A stretch of DNA of 64,000 bases from NCBI GenBank assembly GCA_020726505.1, contig JAHLEZ010000004.1, forward strand, positions 2,294,001-2,358,000, written 5' to 3'. The position numbers and the translations under genes were made by a program. This DNA is from Leptodontidium sp. MPI-SDFR-AT-0119. Lineage: Eukaryota > Ascomycota > Leotiomycetes > Helotiales > Leptodontidiaceae. This document shows positions 48,452 through 60,050 of the stretch, piece by piece; the first letter of the stretch is position 1, and the number at the start of each line of letters is the position of its first letter. Under the pieces are notes generated by a model. It had not been told where the DNA came from. It did not search any database and saw only the letters and a list, made by a program, of their open reading frames with translations.

Positions 48452-48500
48452 TGAGGCTCGCTAAAATCGGTGACGCTGACGCACGTTATTGAAACGATTG
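48452..48500 (-). repeat. Right terminal inverted repeat of the transposon
   Basis: Exact reverse complement of 45024-45072, followed by the TA duplication at 48501-48502. Read on the minus strand, it supplies the new last codons and the TAG stop (48461-48463) of the disrupted ACT-domain gene. Confidence 0.95.
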
Positions 48501-49131
48501 TACAGTCCCTTCCCAAGAGAACTCATCCCATCATCGACGGCTCGAATCCTGGCCAAAGTGTCCAATGCCTTCAAAGCGTCTTGTTCTTTACCCAGTGGTA
48601 CGAAGCAATGGTCATGACTACCAATTGGGTCAGTATGTGTCCTTGCCGCATGTCCATGAGGCATAGACTCGTGGGATCTTACAAGAACCCGCTGACGGGA
48701 TTGACACCAATGCCACTCTCGGTGAGCTTTGCACTGACAGCTGCCATGAATCCAACAGCCTCTAAGCTGGAATGTATGTCGAGTGTGATCATCTTGGAAG
48801 GGAAGATATATTCCAGCCTGTGAGCTTCGGCGGATTCTTGGGTGGTGATGACGGTGAGTCCTTCGGCCTGACATACAGAATGTAAAGTCAGTCCCAAACT
48901 CCCAGTTCCAATAATTTTCAAAAAGAGAATATCTGAGCGGTCTAGGAGAGATCGGCAGTATAAACTAACCTCTCGGAATAGCATCTGAATGAACAATGAT
49001 GCTGGAGGTGCTTCGCCCTTTGCAAGCGTAAGGAATACGAATGTCTCGGGATGGAGTCTTGTTTTGAGGGTTGAAAGCAGAGTTGCAAGACTGGTCTCTC
49101 CCGGGGCTGGATTAAGCGTAGTTGTGGACAT
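48461..49131 (-). CDS. ACT-domain (DUF2241-type) protein, 3' end altered by transposon
   Basis: Exons 48970-49131, 48683-48867 and 48617 downward, with introns of 102 and 65 bases. The protein starts MSTTTLNPAPGETSLATLL. It contains the ACT_3-type core: FVFLTLAKGEAPPASLFIQM, EGLTVITTQESAEAH, HSSLEAVGFMAAVSAKL and HDHCFVPLGKEQDAL. ACT modules bind small ligands, often amino acids. The native protein would end at SSLGKGL (154 residues). The transposon target TA is the first two bases of the TAA stop: joining the flanks gives CTG-TAA. The reading now continues YNRFNNVRQRHRF and stops at a TAG inside the inverted repeat (167 residues). The fold is complete, so function may survive; the 3' UTR and terminator are displaced by 3.5 kb. 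Confidence 0.85.
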
Positions 49132-49294
49132 TGTGATGGGGCGATTGTCTTCGAATTTCCTGCGACATAGACAGCCAAGTTGGGTGACACAGGTATTTGT
49201 ACTGGTCCTGTATAAACTCGGCAACTGGGAAGGGCGTGCAACCTAAAAATTTCGACATCGGCTCATGACAATCTTCGCAACACCCATCACCAAC

Positions 49295-50706
49295 ATGGCG
49301 TCAGCAATTCGCACCTTTGATTTGGGCTATGATGATGCGGATCCATTGGCATTCGCAAGATTGGTCAAGGCACTCTTTCCGTCCTGGGAAAAGGTCGAAG
49401 TTGAAAGAATGACTGGAGGTGTGAACAACACGGTGAAGCCCCCCACTACTCCGGCAGGTCTCATTGCTCCTCCACGTCTATATTCTGTACCAAATTGGAC
49501 ATAGTCTGATGATTAGTAGCTTTTTAGAGTAAGAAAGGAAGATCGGGACTCAGATAACCAAGAAGCCGTTGACGAAGCAGCCTTGATTCGCATATACGGT
49601 GGCAGTTCAGGCATACTGGTTGACCGGGAGCGTAGGTCTACTTCACTCTTGAGTCCGCGAATTGTTTTGGCTGAAATCATCATAGAGGAGCTCAATTGTC
49701 ATATACTCCTACAGATGCATGGATTAGCACCTCGTATCATTGGGCGATTTCACAACGGCTACGCCTATGGCTTCGTACCTGGCAAGGTATGCTCACCTGT
49801 GGAAGTGGCTCGTGAACCTGTCTGGCGAGGTATTGCTGAGCGCAGTATGTACACCTCCTAGTCTTTCAATTCGCCACCATCGATGCTGACCTTTCCAAAG
49901 TGGCAGAGTGGCATGCCACTTTACCTCTGGCAGAACTAGTATTGCTGAATATCTGGTGTGTCCTGAATAAATGGATTACAGCTTTACCCACATCGACAGA
50001 AGAAGAAACGGCCAAGCAAAACGAACTGATTGCCGAAGGTGGGCTGTTACAAGCACTATTCTCAAAGAACCATGTTCGAGACATGCCAGAGGTAATTCAT
50101 TGTTTACCGTTGGGCGACTCTCCACTGATACACAGTAGCTTGTATTCTCACACTGCGACCTTCTCGCTGGGAACATTGTCATCAAGCCCAGAGAAGGCAA
50201 GGATGATTCTCTCCGAGCTGTTGAAAGGTCGATTTCATCGACTTTGAATACGCAATGGCAGCACCGGCCACTTTCGACATAGCTTGTCACTTCTCAGAAT
50301 GGGTTGGATTTGAATGCGACTATACCCTTCTTCCATCGCAGTCCGTACGAAGACAGTTCCTGTTGCAGTACATGTCAGCGTACAACAAATTGTGTAAACC
50401 TGATGGGAAAATCAGAGACATTGACGAATTGTGCGCTGAAGTAGATAAGTTCCGAGGAGTGCCAGGATTTTTCTGGTAGGAATGATTAAAACAATTTACC
50501 CTGATGACAGAGAATCTAACTCGATCTACTATAGGGGCATCGGTGCTCTCATCCAAGCTCAGGTATCGAAGATGGACTTCGATTTTACCAAGTACGCCAA
50601 TTTGCGGATTGCCGAATACATGGATTGGAAGGCCGAAATGAGCGGCTCAAGAGAGCAGTCGGGAAGAGAGAAGCCTCTTCGAGAACAGCAGTGGGCCAAG
50701 GAGTGA
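49295..50706 (+). pseudogene. Ethanolamine/choline kinase, one frameshift
   Basis: Six exons: 49295-49432, 49520-49631, 49686-49844, 49901-50091, 50139-50475 and 50535-50706. All splices fit. Motifs in order: GGVNNT-LFRVRKED (nucleotide loop), IRIYGGSSGILVDRERE, HGLAPRIIGRFHNGYAYGFVPG, MAEWHATLPL, SHCDLLAGNIVI (Brenner catalytic loop), VDFIDFEYAMAAPATFDIACHF (written in parts: DFIDFEYAMAAP, TFDIACHFSEW) with the Mg-binding DFE, and a helical C-terminus. It phosphorylates ethanolamine in the CDP-ethanolamine pathway. Between ...LRAVE and VDFIDFEY two bases (50226-50227) break the frame; everything else is intact. Either a recent loss or a sequencing error. An in-frame ATG at 49265 is possible but less conserved-looking. 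Confidence 0.78.
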
Positions 50707-50910
50707 AAAAGAACAAGGGGATATCAAATACACGCAATGCGGCTTCTCCAGTATTGCTTACAATAGCAGCGACTTGATTAGGGGGTTACGGACAAGGGTA
50801 TCGAAGAACGAGACACATGCGATTATGGCAGTCTTCAGAAGTTTACGAGGATAGAAATTATATTGTTTTGAGACTCTCTGAGAATGGAAATTGGTGCCAG
50901 AATTGTTGCG

Positions 50911-52490
50911 CTACATCATTGCGGAAATCCCTTCAGCCATGCCTAATGCCGCTTGAGCATCCAAGATCAAATCATCGTTTACTCCCCTATCAACAGCAAG
51001 ACGAAGCAAAAGATCCTTCCAGGGCTTCATTGGAAATTTCTTCTTCATAAGGCCCTTATTCTGCAGCACCACATCTAGCCAAGCCTTCTGCTGACTTGTA
51101 GGAACAGATCCCTTCATCGAAGCTACCATCCAATCCACCAAACACCGTGCTGCAACATCAAAGCCATTTGGACTGGAAACATCAAGTCTTATGACATTCA
51201 GCCCATCGCCATAGACCTGATCAAGGGCGTTAAACTTCGAAACTAAACGTGGAAGGTCAGCGATAGATGCTAAAGCAGGACCTAGACCAACACTTTCGAG
51301 ATTAGCGGTATTGGGAGTGTATACAACACCTCCATGTGTTGCAGCAGCAAGCTGTAGAAGATCTTTCTCGTCGAGCATCACTCTTGTGCCCTTGACACCA
51401 GAACAAAGGGGCACGCCTCCCAAGAATCGAATGTCATCCGTTAATCTCGATTCGTGAGCTACGAGGTGTAACTCAGCAGCGTACCCCGGGTCTTCTTCCG
51501 GATCCCCAAATATCAAGAGATATGGGACTGCCAGACCTCGCTTAATCGAGACACCCTTGATGGCAGCCAGAACTCGTATGGATATCTCGATACCCTTCAC
51601 AGGAAAGATGCGATTCGGGCACAGCAAAATGGGACGTCCAGCCCGAACACCATCCATCACGTCTATACCCAAGAGGAAACTAGAGACAATACTCGGCCCC
51701 TGGATTGGGATATCTTGCCTCGATAATAAAGGCAAGATATTAGGAACAACAAGCGGTCTCAAATCAATCGGATACAGCCTCGTCTCCGGCAGCAAAACAT
51801 CAGACACAATCGCCCAAACATGCCACGGCACAGCTTGCGGTACGAGCGTGAACTCATTCGGTCTCAATGGATATACGCGCTCATCATTCTCGTGCACGGC
51901 ATAGCTGCTCAACAAGTCATGATCCCAGAACAGCACTCCACCCGGCCGCCCGCTTCCCCATCGCTGCTCAGCAGCCCGATGGAGAGCCATTGTCACTGGC
52001 ACGGCGTCCGAGAGAGTCATGTTAACTGCACATACCCAGTCGATATCGTTCTCTTCGAACCAGCTCTCAAAATGCCTTTGATACGGCATTCTTATCGCGG
52101 TGATACGTTCACACAACTCAAGTCTCCGGTTATCATCTAACAATTCTAGCCGTGCTACTTCTCTCCTGATCCGTAATAGATCCTCTCCGTACCCTGGATA
52201 TGATACTGGTGTTGCATTCGTGACGGACAGCCAGCGCGGGTAGAAAGTCTCTTTCGGTCCCGTGGGGAAGAATGCCGCTTTGTCTGGTCGCCATGAATAT
52301 CCTAGATCGGTGGCGATGGGGTGGTTGATAAGTGGTGGACACGAAGGAGTTTGAGTTATTAGGTCGAGGACGTTACGGAAGCCTGTGAGGAAGCCACTGA
52401 TGGGGAGGCCGTCGCCGCTTATGAGAGCAAGATTGATGCCGTGGTTGCTGTGCGTGGAATTGGTTCCTGCCGTTGTTGTGAATTGGTCTC
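50911..52490 (-). CDS. GT4-type glycosyltransferase, 5' end uncertain
   Basis: The main exon runs from an acceptor at about 52488 (GTNSTHSNHGINLALISGDG, split as GTNSTHSNHG and INLALISGDG) to the stop at 50911, about 525 residues. The N-terminal half has DNRRLELCERI, VNMTLSDAVPVTMAL and GGVLFWDHDLL. The C-terminal half is a GT-B donor domain: RPILLCPNRIFPVKGIEISI, LLIFGDPEEDPGY, VVYTPNTANLESVGLGPALA. The last contains the Glu that holds the sugar nucleotide in GT4. Resembles retaining glycosyltransferases or mannosyltransferases that use UDP- or GDP-sugars. The first exon was not found securely; an ATG at about 52607 (MAADFFSIES) is a candidate. No signal peptide seen. Confidence 0.68.
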
Positions 52491-54805
52491 AGAATACACA
52501 GGACTGGTGTAATAAGTCGTTTCTTTTACACAGAGATGAAATAATCCTGGGAGATGTGAGAGAAGAAGGAAGGAAAACTCTCAATTGAGAAGAAATCCGC
52601 AGCCATCTCCCACTCCAACACCTCACGCGATTCTCAGCCTCTTTACCTAAACCCCACACAAATCTGTTCTCTACCCTCTTAATTTGAGTATGAGAGTCTA
52701 GAAGTCAGGATAAGCTCCCTTGGAATGATTGGCCGTCTCGTGATTTTGGCATTGCGACCTTGTGTTGCACGGCAGCTGCCCCTCGCTCTCCTTGGTTTCG
52801 GCATGACGTGCAATATCATGTTGTGGGACCTTTTACTGTGTAACTTTTGACACATTGGTCTGATTATGCATGGGGTAGGATAGAATAGAACGAGGGAGGG
52901 AGGAGGATGAGATTTGGAGTTGTGCCGGGTGTTAGGATGGACGATGGGACGGTAGGCTTGGGTGACGTTGTGAGAATATGAGGTTTTGTGGGAGGCTGGA
53001 AGAATTATCAGAGACAAAGAAGATGGATCTCTAAGTCCAGGAAGCGAATCTGGTTCAAACCAGTCGGTTTATTCAATATCTAGTAAGCAACATCAAAATT
53101 TTGAGAGCTGATGTCGACGATTCCTACCTGGATTAATACATATAAGTGATTATCATGTCGTTGGTGTACAAAGGGCTCTCACAGTACATGATAATTTGAC
53201 TTATTTACACCTTGATTTGTGCTATTGCAGTTCAATGCTATCTAAGCTAACCATCTCACCAGCTCGGCCCGTCCAGTAGGCTGTCGGCGAGTCCCTTAAT
53301 TCTCACAGCACTGTTCTGTTCCCGAAAGGGCTGCTAAGTCCAATCAGAACTACTTTGATAGCAGAAGCTGATTTAATTTCGCCCCAGGACATACTGGAGG
53401 CCAATCAGCACGAAGGATTTCGATCTCAGGAAAAGCTCATTGCTGAAATGACAAGTGAGAAAAATAACAAGTGGACTTTCGTACTCAGCTGCTCTGTTGA
53501 AGAGGAGATGAAAAACCAGACTCTTGAACTAGTAGCCCTGAAAAGTGACTTCAATCACTCTTGTGCCGGAGAAAAAGAAGCTGGATAATAATTTGCCTTC
53601 GGCCTCGCGTCAATTTCATGCAGCTGATGGGAACACCAATTATCTTCATCCACTAGATCTCAAGATTTGCAGTACCAGCTTCGACCTGAAAAACGCCAGT
53701 CAAAGGTTCTGTATTCTCATTAGTTCTATCGGAAAGGTTGTGGTTGGTGTATCTGTAAGAGCGCTGAAAAGTCATTCGTTAGGTGAGTGGAAATCACTTT
53801 CGGAGCTGAAAATTCCTCGTCCCTCATTTAATTCTCAGCTTCTTACTGGCCGACACTTTGCACAGAGCTGCTACCCTCGTCCAGCATGCTAAGAGAATAA
53901 CAGAGAAAGTAACATCCCCGGCGTCGGTTTCAACTCGCGACTTGATCCTCGTTTACATCATCCTTCTCGGAAATTAGTTGAGCAGGAAAAACAGATGTTT
54001 CAATCAGAAATGTTAACTGCTTAACTGCTTCCTCTACCATGAGACCCACCTACCCCCTATCCCACGCGATCCTCCTGATTCATTTCAAATTTACAAGAGA
54101 AACTTTTTACATGGAAGGGGGTAGCAAACGGAGCAATTCTACTGGCAATAATGGACAAACTTTCGGCACAGATCAGTCACGGATCCGACTGGAAAGTTTA
54201 AAACCCCTTCAATCATATATTTCTCCATATTTTCCAACAGCTCCGATCCTACTCACACATCGAGAACCACGGAGTACAACAGCTGAAATACCGTCGGAGC
54301 AACCAGGTCCAAGCCACCGAAAGGGGGTACAAGTACAACCCCAATATGATGTGAGTTGGCGTAGCGAGATCTAAACATAGGATCACCTCGACTTCCCCAA
54401 AGTTCCGTGTCCTCTTCTAGAACAAAGGAGCCCTGAATGCGCAGCAAGAAATTTCCCCTCTACTATTAGGCTCAGCCGTACTTAGCTTGGCCTTCCAATG
54501 AAAATCCGGGGTATTTATCACCTTGTTAGTTCTGACTCTCTTGGCTAATGTCAGACACACTCCGCTCGCCGCCAAGAGGGTTCGTATTAGGAGACTCGAA
54601 ATCAGCCTGGATGACCCCTCGGCAATATTCCCGAACGGTGCAACATAACAGAAATACTATATAAAAGCATGGAATGAGAAACATATTAATTGTTCTCCTA
54701 TCTCAAGAGATCAGATCCGTCAGATCCCTCATATCTAGAGCTGTCCTGCTTCAGAGTCCGGGTCGTCTGCTTCAACTTCAGTCTTTGATATCCCGTTCCT
54801 GCATC
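52491..54805. other. 2.3-kb region with no supported gene
   Basis: Probably holds the first exon and promoter of the glycosyltransferase (to about 52650). Frames at 53355-53588 and 53545-53892 are short and unrecognised. The last 150 bases are the leader of the cysteine-module gene; a TATATAAAAG box lies at 54658-54667. Confidence 0.4.
54658..54667 (+). promoter_or_regulatory. Putative TATA box of the cysteine-module gene
   Basis: TATATAAAAG about 140 bases before the chosen start codon at 54806. The spacing is plausible for a fungal promoter; assigned by sequence only. Confidence 0.4.
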
Positions 54806-56312
54806 ATGCGGTTCCAGCCCCTTTTCCTCCTGACAGCATGGCTGACAGGTACACTCGCTCTTCCCGGCTCGGAGTCTACAATTTTATCCACTGGTAGGCT
54901 ATCCCGCTTCCAATCCCGTTCTTCTGATGAAATGCTCATATATATCAGTTCCGAGACCAGCTAAAACACTTACAGGAGACTGCTCCAAATCTGGAATGGT
55001 GTGTATTGCCGAGATGCATGTTGTTTACAACCAGACAACTGGCACGTGCGGGTGTGAATGGATTCCCGGATTTGGACCAACCGTGGCAGTGACAGAAAGA
55101 CAAGAAGTTGATCCCAAAACGTGCCCAACAGTACGTTGTAAAGACAAATATCATCCTGTGTACTACCCAGGAAAGACGCGCTGCGCTTGCGAACCAGACT
55201 ATCCGGATCCATCTACCTGCCCGACTATTAAATGCACGTCCTCAACACGACCAGTCTACCACCCAGAAACGAAAAGCTGCTCCTGCGACCCAATACCTCT
55301 CGAGTGTCCCAACGTCATTTTCTGTGCAGCAGGATGCCATAAAGTCCAGGACTCCTTGACGAAGAAGTGTGCTTGCCAGGTCACCAATCCAATCCCCAAG
55401 ACATGTCCACAATTTAAATGTCTTGAGAACCACCATGTTGTCTACCATCCCGACACAGACAAATGTGGTTGTGATCCTGACTGTCCTGATCTGATGTGCA
55501 TCGCGGAGCAGCGAGTGACATATAACTATACCACCAATAGTTGCAGCTGCAAATACATTCCAGGTCTAGAGCCATCACCAATCCAAGCTCGAGCCGAAGA
55601 AACATACCCCGTTACTTCTCCCCCACCAGCTCCAACGAAGGCGATAACTCCTCCTGCATGCTCTAAAATAATGTGTATATCCGAGAAACGCCCTGTACTC
55701 GACGAAAAGACTGGAAAGTGCACATGCGAGTGGATCCCTGGCTTCGGACCAATTCCTGTCAAATCTAAACCGACATCTTCTCCCACCTCATCAGCAATCG
55801 TCGAGCCTACGCCTATCAAATCCAGCTGTCCTAATACCTACTGCATCTCAGAGCAACGTCCGACATACAACACCTTGACAGGGAAATGCACCTGTGAATG
55901 GATACCAGGACTCAAACCAGGCGAGCCGTCAACGCTCCTCTATGCACGAGCAACTCCAACCAGAGGCATCCCCTCCGGCTGTTCAGGCATCATGTGCATC
56001 CCCGAGATGCACCCTGTATACAACAAAACAGCTGGGAAATGTGAGTGCGAATGGATGGATATCTTCAAGCCTCCGATCGTCAGCTGGACCTCGAGCGATT
56101 CAAATACTTCTCCAACTCCACTGCCCACACCGACAAGATTCACTCAGATCAGTCCTCGTCCGACACTTCCTCCCATTGGACCAAGTTGCTTCAAGCCAGG
56201 CACTTACTGCGTGCCGGAAATGGAACCGGTTTTCAATGCTACGAGTGGGGAGTGTGAGTGTGAATGGATTCCTGGGTTGGGGCCCGGTGGTCCTGCTACG
56301 ATTAGAGCCTAG
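54806..56312 (+). CDS. Secreted protein of ten tandem cysteine modules
   Basis: Predicted 474 residues. Exons 54806-54893 and 54976-56312, with an 82-base intron. The signal peptide (PLFLLTAWLTGTLALP) is set by choosing MRFQ; an ORF start at 54674 would hide it. The mature chain is ten repeats of C-x(3-5)-C ... C-x-C with a recurring core such as MCIxExxPVYNxxTGKCTCEWIPGFGP. The second to sixth repeats are shorter and start CPTVRC-like. Ser/Thr/Pro-rich spacers separate the last four. Many NxT sites (YNQTTG, YNYTTN, YNKTAG, FNATSG) sit at the same place in the repeat. The four cysteines per module suggest two disulfides each. No known family recognised. Extracellular; adhesin, binding protein or effector are all possible. 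Confidence 0.8.
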
Positions 56313-56992
56313 GCGTGAAGCGTCGTTCGTCTGTTCATTGTATGCTGGGGTATGGGATTTTGCTGTACTTTTGAAATTGTAAGACCTGGTGTCAGGAAAA
56401 ACCAGTCGCATATTAGTTGAGAATAAAAGCATTGATACTGTATCTGAAAAGTTCTTGCCACTTCTTTCTGTGCTGCTAACTTGGCCCCACTTCACCCCTT
56501 TCTAACTCGGCTAATCGTGAGACCACAACATCTGAAAATGGGAAGTGGTGGTTAGAAGGACAGAAAACTAACCACCAATGAACGGCGCATGAATCTCACG
56601 CCAGTAAAGAGGCTAGCTGACACACTTTGCATAATGACGAGCGTGTAACAAGCTTCGTGGGATGACAGGTAGTTTCTAAAGTTAATGCAACCGGCTGACA
56701 GCCCCATCTCGGTGTTAGCGATTTGTTCTCCGGGATTTCCATCTGCGCGGCCGCGCTCCCGCTAGAGCTGGAGCTGGATTGGTTGCCACTACCACTTACT
56801 ATGCCTTTGAAAGAGACATATAAAGAGATCGAATACTCGATAGGAAAGATCTAAGGAGCTACTACCATCGATCATTTCTACTCCTACTAATTTGAAGCCT
56901 CACTCAAACTCACCTCAATATCGACACAACTTTCGTAATTTACCTCCATTATAGGATTCCAATCTTCCGAAGTCAAAGTCAAGGCCGCAAAT
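56313..56992. other. Intergenic region
   Basis: 3' flank of the cysteine-module gene and promoter of the short-chain dehydrogenase gene, which share orientation. No gene recognised. Confidence 0.5.
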
Positions 56993-58194
56993 ATGACTCG
57001 CTGGTCCTTCTCCTCCACAGGCGACGAAGTAGTCTCAGCCTTCAAAGACCGCGTTCAAGGAAAGACAGGTACATTAACCTTCCACCTCCACTGGCCCTCT
57101 CCATCCTTAACTCCAGCTAACCCAACCCCCCAGTCCTCATAACAGGTCCCTCAACAGGCGGAATCGGCGCTCAAACAGCTCTAACCATATCCACTGGTCT
57201 CCCCTCCCACATGATCCTCACAGGCCGCTCCCTCCCAAAAATCCAACCCATCATAACCGCCATCAACACCGCCCACCCAAGCATAAAAACAACATTCATC
57301 CCTCTCGACCTCGCCTCGCAATCGTCCGTTCGAACTGCAGCGAAAGAAATTGATGTCCTGGTCGAGAATATCGATATCTTTATCTGCAATGCGGCAATCA
57401 TGGCGTGTCCGTTTTCTAAAAGTGAGGATGGTATTGAGAGCCAGTTCGCGACGAATCATGTCGGCCATTTCTTGCTTGTGAATCTGCTCAGGAGGAAGTT
57501 GGGCGGGAGCGGGACGAGGGTTGTTGTTGTGGGGAGTAGTGCACATGGGCTTGGTGCTGTGCGATTCGAGGATTGGAATTTTGAAGTGGGTTTACTTTTT
57601 TTCTTTCTTAATGTTGTGGTGGAATGGAAAATGGATTTGCAGCGCAGTAGTTATTGTATTTATGCTGATACTTTGCTTCAATAGGATGGGAAGAGTTATA
57701 ATGAGTGGGAGGCGTATGGACAGTCCAAAACGGCTAATATGCTGTTTGCTAAAGCTCTTGCGAGGAAATTGGAGAAGAGTGGCGGCTTTGCTTTCTCTTT
57801 GAATCCTGGATGTGAGTGTCGTCTGTGACTTCCAATTCGTTATGAAATTTCATCGCTCCTGGGGTCTAACAGTGCAACAGCTATCCGCTCGAATCTCCAG
57901 GTTCATATGCTCAGCAATGAAGCAATCCTGACAGATGCCCTCGCTCGCGCTGTCGCATCTGAAGCCAAAGAAGGGAGGGTCTTCGTTCGGTCTCCTCAGA
58001 AGACTTTGGAGCAGGGATGTGCGACGACGCTGATCGCTGCGCTCGATCCAGAATTGGAAGGCTTCAGTGGAGAGTACTTGGATGATGGAGATGTTAGCAA
58101 GGTGAAAGTCCGGGGTTATGCGACGAGTCTCGAGAATCAGGAGAAATTGTGGAAACTAAGTGAGGAGTTGGTGGGGGAGAAATTTGAGTGGTAG
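56993..58194 (+). CDS. Short-chain dehydrogenase/reductase
   Basis: Predicted 322 residues. Exons: 56993-57068, 57134-57585, 57685-57811 and 57881-58194. All phases agree. Classical SDR features: cofactor motif TGPSTGGIG (residues 29-37), NAA in FICNAAIMACP, the strand with catalytic Ser (VVVVGSSAHG) and YGQSK with Tyr187 and Lys191. LNPGSIRSNL follows, as in retinol-dehydrogenase/WW-domain-oxidoreductase-like fungal SDRs. Oxidises or reduces a small alcohol/ketone with NAD(P)(H); substrate unknown. Cytosolic. Its 3' end faces the alpha-galactosidase gene 155 bases away. Confidence 0.9.
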
Positions 58195-58349
58195 CCTAGA
58201 GGCTTGTGACACGGGAAGGGAATTTGGTCTCTACGAAGCTCTTCTACTGGAATGTATGTTGTCATTTGCGTTGGGTAATCAAAACTCGTTGGGCAGTGAT
58301 AATGGCATTTTGCGAGATAGAGTGATCTTTAATATTCGGTGGATTTTGA

Positions 58350-60050
58350 TTAGTACCCAACTATTTTCACCCCACCAGGAAGTGCGACGACTTGACTATT
58401 TGCCTGGTCGAGACAGGCAGATAGCGTCAAAGCCTCATTATCAGCCTCCGTGAGACACAGCTTCGAGCTCCGACTGATGAGATTTCCCGAATATGTGTAA
58501 TCCCATTTCTGGGCAACTCTTCTCGAGCATCGTGATAGCCCGAGTTTGCCCCCTCCCAGATCAGTCAGACAATCCGATGAATGGGCGAGTGTTCTAACAG
58601 TGCCGTCACTCCTGGCTTGCCAGACCTGTACATCTGCTGCAGTAGAATTCGCCCAAATCAATCCTTTGGAGGATGCAGTCAGGGTGGTGAGAGAATAGGT
58701 ATTGAAGATCATGCCGGTTGGGGTGCTGGCACATGAACCCTTGGGAGCCGAGATTCTAAAGATTGCCGTTCCATGAGATGGGATATCGTGTGCAGTCACT
58801 TCCTTGGAGGCATGTGTGGACTCTCCGGTCCACAGATCCTTGACTCGTACGGCAGGGAGAGCAGGAAGTCCGATCCGCGCAAAAGAGACGTTATGGCTTG
58901 CTGTACTATTGCCTCGATTGAGAATTGTGAGAAGTCTATCTCCATTCGCAAGATCTTTCGTCAAAACATCCCACGTACCATCTTGGCTCACAAGAGTGGC
59001 TTGCAGAGCTAACGGATCTTGGTCGACTGCAATGATATCCGTGTTGCCTAGATACGCAACTTCCGTGGAGTTGAGGCCTGGAACCCACGCACTGATGATG
59101 AGAGGTGCTGAGAAAGAGGACCACAGAGCAAAATGGGACTTCTTCTCGTCCAAAGTGTAGTCGAAGTGATCGACGTTCAGGAAATCTGGGTCGTTGAAAT
59201 ATCCGGGCCGCTGATAGCGAGCCAGTCGCACTTGTTGGCCGTAGTTGAACATGATACTATCCCAACCCGTGATATCTGGCCAATACAGTGTCGAGTTAAA
59301 CACCAGTGAATCTCTTGAATGACGGGCGAGTTGTCCAAACTTAGGAACCCAATTCATGACTTTATACCAATCTGTAAGATTTGCGGACTCAGCAAAATAT
59401 GCTGGGGCAGACTCGGAAAAGATCATAGGGTTCTGCGTTTCTTTCCTGATCTCCTGCAGGACATCATGCCATCGACCATAAACGGATTTATACTCTTCTT
59501 CCGTCCCAGTTGGCATGTTGCAGCCGTCTAATTTGACAAACTCGAATCCCCAATCGGCGAAAGTCTGAGCGTCAAGGGCTTCGTAACCAAAAGCTCCAGG
59601 ATAGCCACCACAGCTCAAGTTTCCAGCATCGGTGTAAATGCCCGGTATGAAACCGAGCTCTTTCAGGTAGCTGGTAAGCCAAGGCAGTCCTCGTGGGAAT
59701 TTCTTGGTGTCCCATTCCATCGAACCGTTGGAAGCACGTTCCATGGTACTCCAACAATCGTCGAGATTGATACGGTTGTACCCCGCATCCAGGAGTCCGA
59801 ACTTGACCATGGAGAGAGCTGTCTCAACGAAAACGGATTCATTCAGGCCACACATCAGAGCTGCCCACTAAATGATCAGGGTGTCAGTACATTGAGCAAA
59901 GGCCTCGTGGTTCAATCGAAAATAGTCCTAAATGCTACCTACATTATTGTAACCCATTGGCGGTGTTGGCTGTAATATTGGTGCTGAAGATAGTACATAA
60001 GGAAGCGCCCCGACTGCGACCAGCAGACATCTCAACAGATGAGAAGCCAT
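58350..60050 (-). CDS. Secreted GH27 alpha-galactosidase with ricin-like domain
   Basis: Predicted 541 residues. Exons 59943-60050 and 58350-59867, with a 75-base intron. A signal peptide (LLRCLLVAVGALPYVLSSA) is followed by the GH27 start PTPPMGYNNWAALMCGLNES (split as PTPPMGYNN|WAALMCGLNES across the intron). Signature motifs: YNRINLDDCW, GIYTDAGNLSCGGYPG, and FVKLDGCN with the nucleophile Asp150. The RPGYFNDPDFLNV loop has the acid/base Asp. A C-terminal antiparallel beta domain is followed by a ricin-type/CBM13 segment (about 425-541; VWQARSDGTV, KWDYTYSGNLIS, LCLTE). Removes terminal alpha-galactose from oligosaccharides or galactomannan outside the cell. Upstream in-frame Met codons would mask the signal peptide. 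Confidence 0.94.

Larger units (their letters stand above)
45022..48502. mobile_element. Tc1/mariner-type transposon with two genes
   Basis: The element proper is 45024-48500 (3,477 bp), bounded by 49-bp perfect terminal inverted repeats and by TA at 45022-45023 and 48501-48502, the duplicated target of Tc1/mariner elements. It encodes a DDE transposase (+ strand) and a second gene of 631 codons (- strand), which converge. Both are interrupted by nonsense codons, so this copy is non-autonomous now, although the ends are perfect. It is larger than a usual one-gene mariner (about 1.3-2 kb). It is inserted in the stop codon of the ACT-domain gene to its right. Confidence 0.93.
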
